Shown here: positions 32,912 to 35,091 of the stretch, piece by piece
How the letters are laid out: every line of letters begins with the position of its first letter
How positions within the stretch are numbered: the stretch's first letter is position 1
Assembly: GCA_964613745.1 (NCBI GenBank)
Contig: CAZTJA010000020.1
Span: 1-35,091 of the forward strand
Direction of reading: 5' to 3'
DNA length: 35,091 nt
Source: CAZTJA01 sp964613745
GTDB taxonomy: Bacteria > Desulfobacterota > Desulfomonilia > Desulfomonilales > Desulfomonilaceae
Program-made: the position numbers and the translations under genes
The notes under the pieces: generated by a model
Database searches by the model: none
What the model saw: only the letters and a program-made list of their open reading frames with translations
What the model was told of the DNA's origin: nothing

Positions 32912-34971
32912 TGGGAGCGGCTGTTTACGGCAGAAACTCCCTTTCTGTAATTCTTCCATTCATTGCTCTAGCACTATTATTTCTCTCCGCAATTTCAACA
33001 TCCTATGTCAACGAGGATTTGTGGCTGTCCTTTGCGTCGGGGCGTGACATCATTGAACGTGGAGTAGCGCAACCGGATAAATGGTCCATTACCGAACAAG
33101 GAAAGATATGGATTAATCAAGCCTGGTTGAGTCATGTGCTTCTGTTCTTGGCTTATGATCATCTCGGACCGTCAGGTCCGGTCGGCGTAAAAATAGTACT
33201 GCTCATATCCTGCCTAATGGCAGTGTATTCCGGAGCAAGGAGGTCCGGAGCTTCGCCGGATAGTACCGCTCTGTCCTGCTGTTTGGGTCTACTCACGATA
33301 GGACCCTTTCTTGGTCTACGCCCCGAAAATTTTGGTGTGTTCTGGTTCTGCATTTTCCTGTATGCAATCCGGGCAAAACTCTCTCCTATTTTCAAAAGTT
33401 TGGCGCTTACTTTCATACTGGTCTGCTGGTCGAATTTCCATGGGTCTTTCATGTTGGGCCTGATATTGATATGCGTTAAATCGGCAATCGATCTCGCCTG
33501 CAGCTTTTCCATTGTAGGTCCATTTTACAACCGAAATTCTTGGAAAGAATTCTTGACCGATGCTCTTGCACTCGGTCTAAGCGTTATAGCCGTCATCATT
33601 TTTAATCCATATGGAATAGAAAATCTGTTGATGCCGTTCAAGCAATTGGGGACAAAAGCGGTGACGGAGTACAGTGCAGATTGGTTGTCCGTCTGGAATT
33701 CCAATGCAGCGCAATATTTTATGTTTGGTGGAGGAAGCACATTCTGGTTCATTTTTTTTATTTCTATCTTGTCGGCCTCAGTAATTCTATTGTTGACGTT
33801 CTCGAGGGGAGATCCAAGACGACTGGAGGCAATCGTAAGCCGACAAAACAACATCGTATTCGATCTCTTCACATGCATACTGTTAATCATCTTTGCTTTC
33901 AAATTCCAGCGTCTCATACTTTTCGCAGGATTCGCTCTCGTAATCCCCACTGCGATAATTTTTCAGGAACTTCAGTTTTTTGAATTTTCGGAAAAGGTAA
34001 AAAGAATTGTTCCGCACTTAAGTAAGCTTTTTTCTAGTCCCGTCATGTGGACTCTGGGAATTGTATTAGCGGGAGTACTCGTTTTTTATACGATGGTAGC
34101 GGTCCATGTTGGGCCAAATCCTCTGCACTCACGACGATCAATGTCGGAAAGTCTTCTGAGCAGCGGTTCTTATTCCAATAGCTTGCCTGGATTTATAAAT
34201 AAGTATTTAAAAAATGAAAAAATTCTTGCCGGGTGGGAAGTATCGTCAAGTCTGCTATGGAAGTCACCCGATGTGAAACTCTTATTCGATACTCGGGATC
34301 AATCATTTTTTCCTGAAAGCGTGGTCTTGGACTATTTCAAGATGATGGGGATCGTCAAAGTCCCTGATGCGGAGCGATTGGCTCTAGCTGATAAGTATGG
34401 ATTGACCGCTTTCATCTTCTCCAGTGATATTATTGACTTCGATGCGGCGATGTTCTTTGCGAAGAGCAAGATGTGGTCCTGCATCTATGCGGATCCTCAT
34501 TCGTTAGTTTTAGTAAAAGCAGAATCCGATGAGCATCACAAATTTCCTTCGTTAGAATACCCCAGTGACGGTGTCAGACTGTTGACTCAGGCCATCAATT
34601 CCCATTTGAAGAACTCCGAATTTTCGTCGGACATGATCAAGGGGTTAATCAATTTAGCTGCAGCGGACCCGCGCCCGAACCTTTACAGCTTAATCGTACT
34701 TGGTACGCAAGAACCGAATCAATGTATGAACTCTCAAATAAAATCGTTTCTGTTGACCGAAGTAGATAGGTTGCGGAAAATGGACGCCGGCAAAACATGG
34801 GACGGCATTCAAATTGTGGACAGCTTGGCGCGTATTTTCGAAATTTTGGAGGTCGATGCTCTATGTTTAAAGAACGCAAGAGAATCTCAGTTTTTTGCGA
34901 TGGGAAAAAAACATTGGGAAGATGCGGCAAACAGAATGCGTAATCATTACGGCGGGCGAGTGTTCCAGTAA
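32911..34971 (+). CDS. Multi-spanning GT-C-like membrane protein with soluble C-terminal region
   Basis: A 686-residue protein with about 10-11 membrane helices in residues 10-400 and a hydrophilic C-terminal third. The first extracytoplasmic loop has NEDLW (Glu35-Asp36), in the place where GT-C lipid-phosphosugar glycosyltransferases (PMT/ArnT/oligosaccharyltransferase type) carry their acidic catalytic motif. It is followed by INQAWLSHVLLFLAYDHLG. The C-terminal part (about 430-686) has FDTRDQSFFPESVVLDYFKM and no recognised domain. A glycosyltransferase role is only plausible. The ATG shares its A with the methyltransferase stop, so translation is coupled to a DNA methylase, an unusual pairing. 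Confidence 0.68.
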   Translation: MGAAVYGRNSLSVILPFIALALLFLSAISTSYVNEDLWLSFASGRDIIERGVAQPDKWSITEQGKIWINQAWLSHVLLFLAYDHLGPSGPVGVKIVLLISCLMAVYSGARRSGASPDSTALSCCLGLLTIGPFLGLRPENFGVFWFCIFLYAIRAKLSPIFKSLALTFILVCWSNFHGSFMLGLILICVKSAIDLACSFSIVGPFYNRNSWKEFLTDALALGLSVIAVIIFNPYGIENLLMPFKQLGTKAVTEYSADWLSVWNSNAAQYFMFGGGSTFWFIFFISILSASVILLLTFSRGDPRRLEAIVSRQNNIVFDLFTCILLIIFAFKFQRLILFAGFALVIPTAIIFQELQFFEFSEKVKRIVPHLSKLFSSPVMWTLGIVLAGVLVFYTMVAVHVGPNPLHSRRSMSESLLSSGSYSNSLPGFINKYLKNEKILAGWEVSSSLLWKSPDVKLLFDTRDQSFFPESVVLDYFKMMGIVKVPDAERLALADKYGLTAFIFSSDIIDFDAAMFFAKSKMWSCIYADPHSLVLVKAESDEHHKFPSLEYPSDGVRLLTQAINSHLKNSEFSSDMIKGLINLAAADPRPNLYSLIVLGTQEPNQCMNSQIKSFLLTEVDRLRKMDAGKTWDGIQIVDSLARIFEILEVDALCLKNARESQFFAMGKKHWEDAANRMRNHYGGRVFQ

Positions 34972-35091
34972 ATGCGATATTCTCAGAGAATGCTTCGCAA
35001 AAAAAATCGCGGAGCTGATTAGTCCTTGCAATTTTAAACGATAACCCTCAAAATAAACGTTTAACTTACACATCCCCTTAGATCGGGTCGT
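34972..35091. other. Trailing 120 bases without a recognised gene
   Basis: AT-rich. A small palindrome ATTCTC-A-GAGAAT follows the stop of the GT-C-like gene, with no T-run. I see no gene. Confidence 0.5.

Overview
The window looks like chromosomal DNA of a Gram-negative, anaerobic or microaerophilic bacterium, most probably a member of the Desulfobacterota (Desulfomonile- or Syntrophobacter-like; this placement is inference). The reasons are a Tol-Pal outer-membrane system, lipoproteins with lipoboxes, a large membrane-anchored multiheme cytochrome c, a PilZ protein, several TTG/GTG starts and a very probable selenocysteine-encoding UGA codon. There is no prophage, insertion sequence or CRISPR array. 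One 100-N scaffold gap (24805-24904) is flanked by an exact 55-bp duplication that looks like an assembly overlap.

Layout. 1-1418: pal and ybgF/cpoB, the end of a tol-pal operon. 1471-8746: a Q/P/Y-rich exported protein, an M23-type peptidase with an altered zinc-ligand motif, a small zinc-ribbon protein, a 1084-residue SH3/TM/TPR/pseudokinase protein and a radical SAM enzyme. 8768-13675: a C-terminal processing peptidase, a small PH-like membrane protein, a YycJ-type metallo-hydrolase, an enoyl-CoA isomerase-like protein, tRNA-Cys and a patatin-like phospholipase. 13885-18456: PBP1A, a UDP-GlcNAc 4-epimerase-like enzyme and Ku. 18642-23112: a stress/envelope island with an SDR dehydrogenase, ChaB, a PhnA-like membrane protein, YqjD-like, YqjE-like (holin-fold), DUF3618, DUF883-like and UPF0391 proteins, several sharing short upstream motifs. 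23281-24602: a thioredoxin-fold selenoprotein (missed by ordinary ORF calling because codon 33 is TGA) and a DUF169 protein. 25122-27119: ApbE, PilZ and an exported NTF2-like protein. 27331-30740 (minus strand): a three-gene unit of an exported FGE-like protein, a stand-alone cytochrome b C-terminal/subunit-IV-like protein and a multiheme cytochrome c. 30854-34971: an Eco57I-type adenine methyltransferase overlapping by one base a multi-spanning GT-C-like membrane protein.

The most notable items are the UxxC thioredoxin with a well-placed bacterial SECIS-like hairpin, the FGE-like/subunit-IV/multiheme cytochrome unit (probably quinol-linked electron transfer), and the TPR-pseudokinase membrane protein. 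Many remaining genes concern the envelope: peptidoglycan synthesis and remodelling, Tol-Pal, and small membrane proteins tied to stress.
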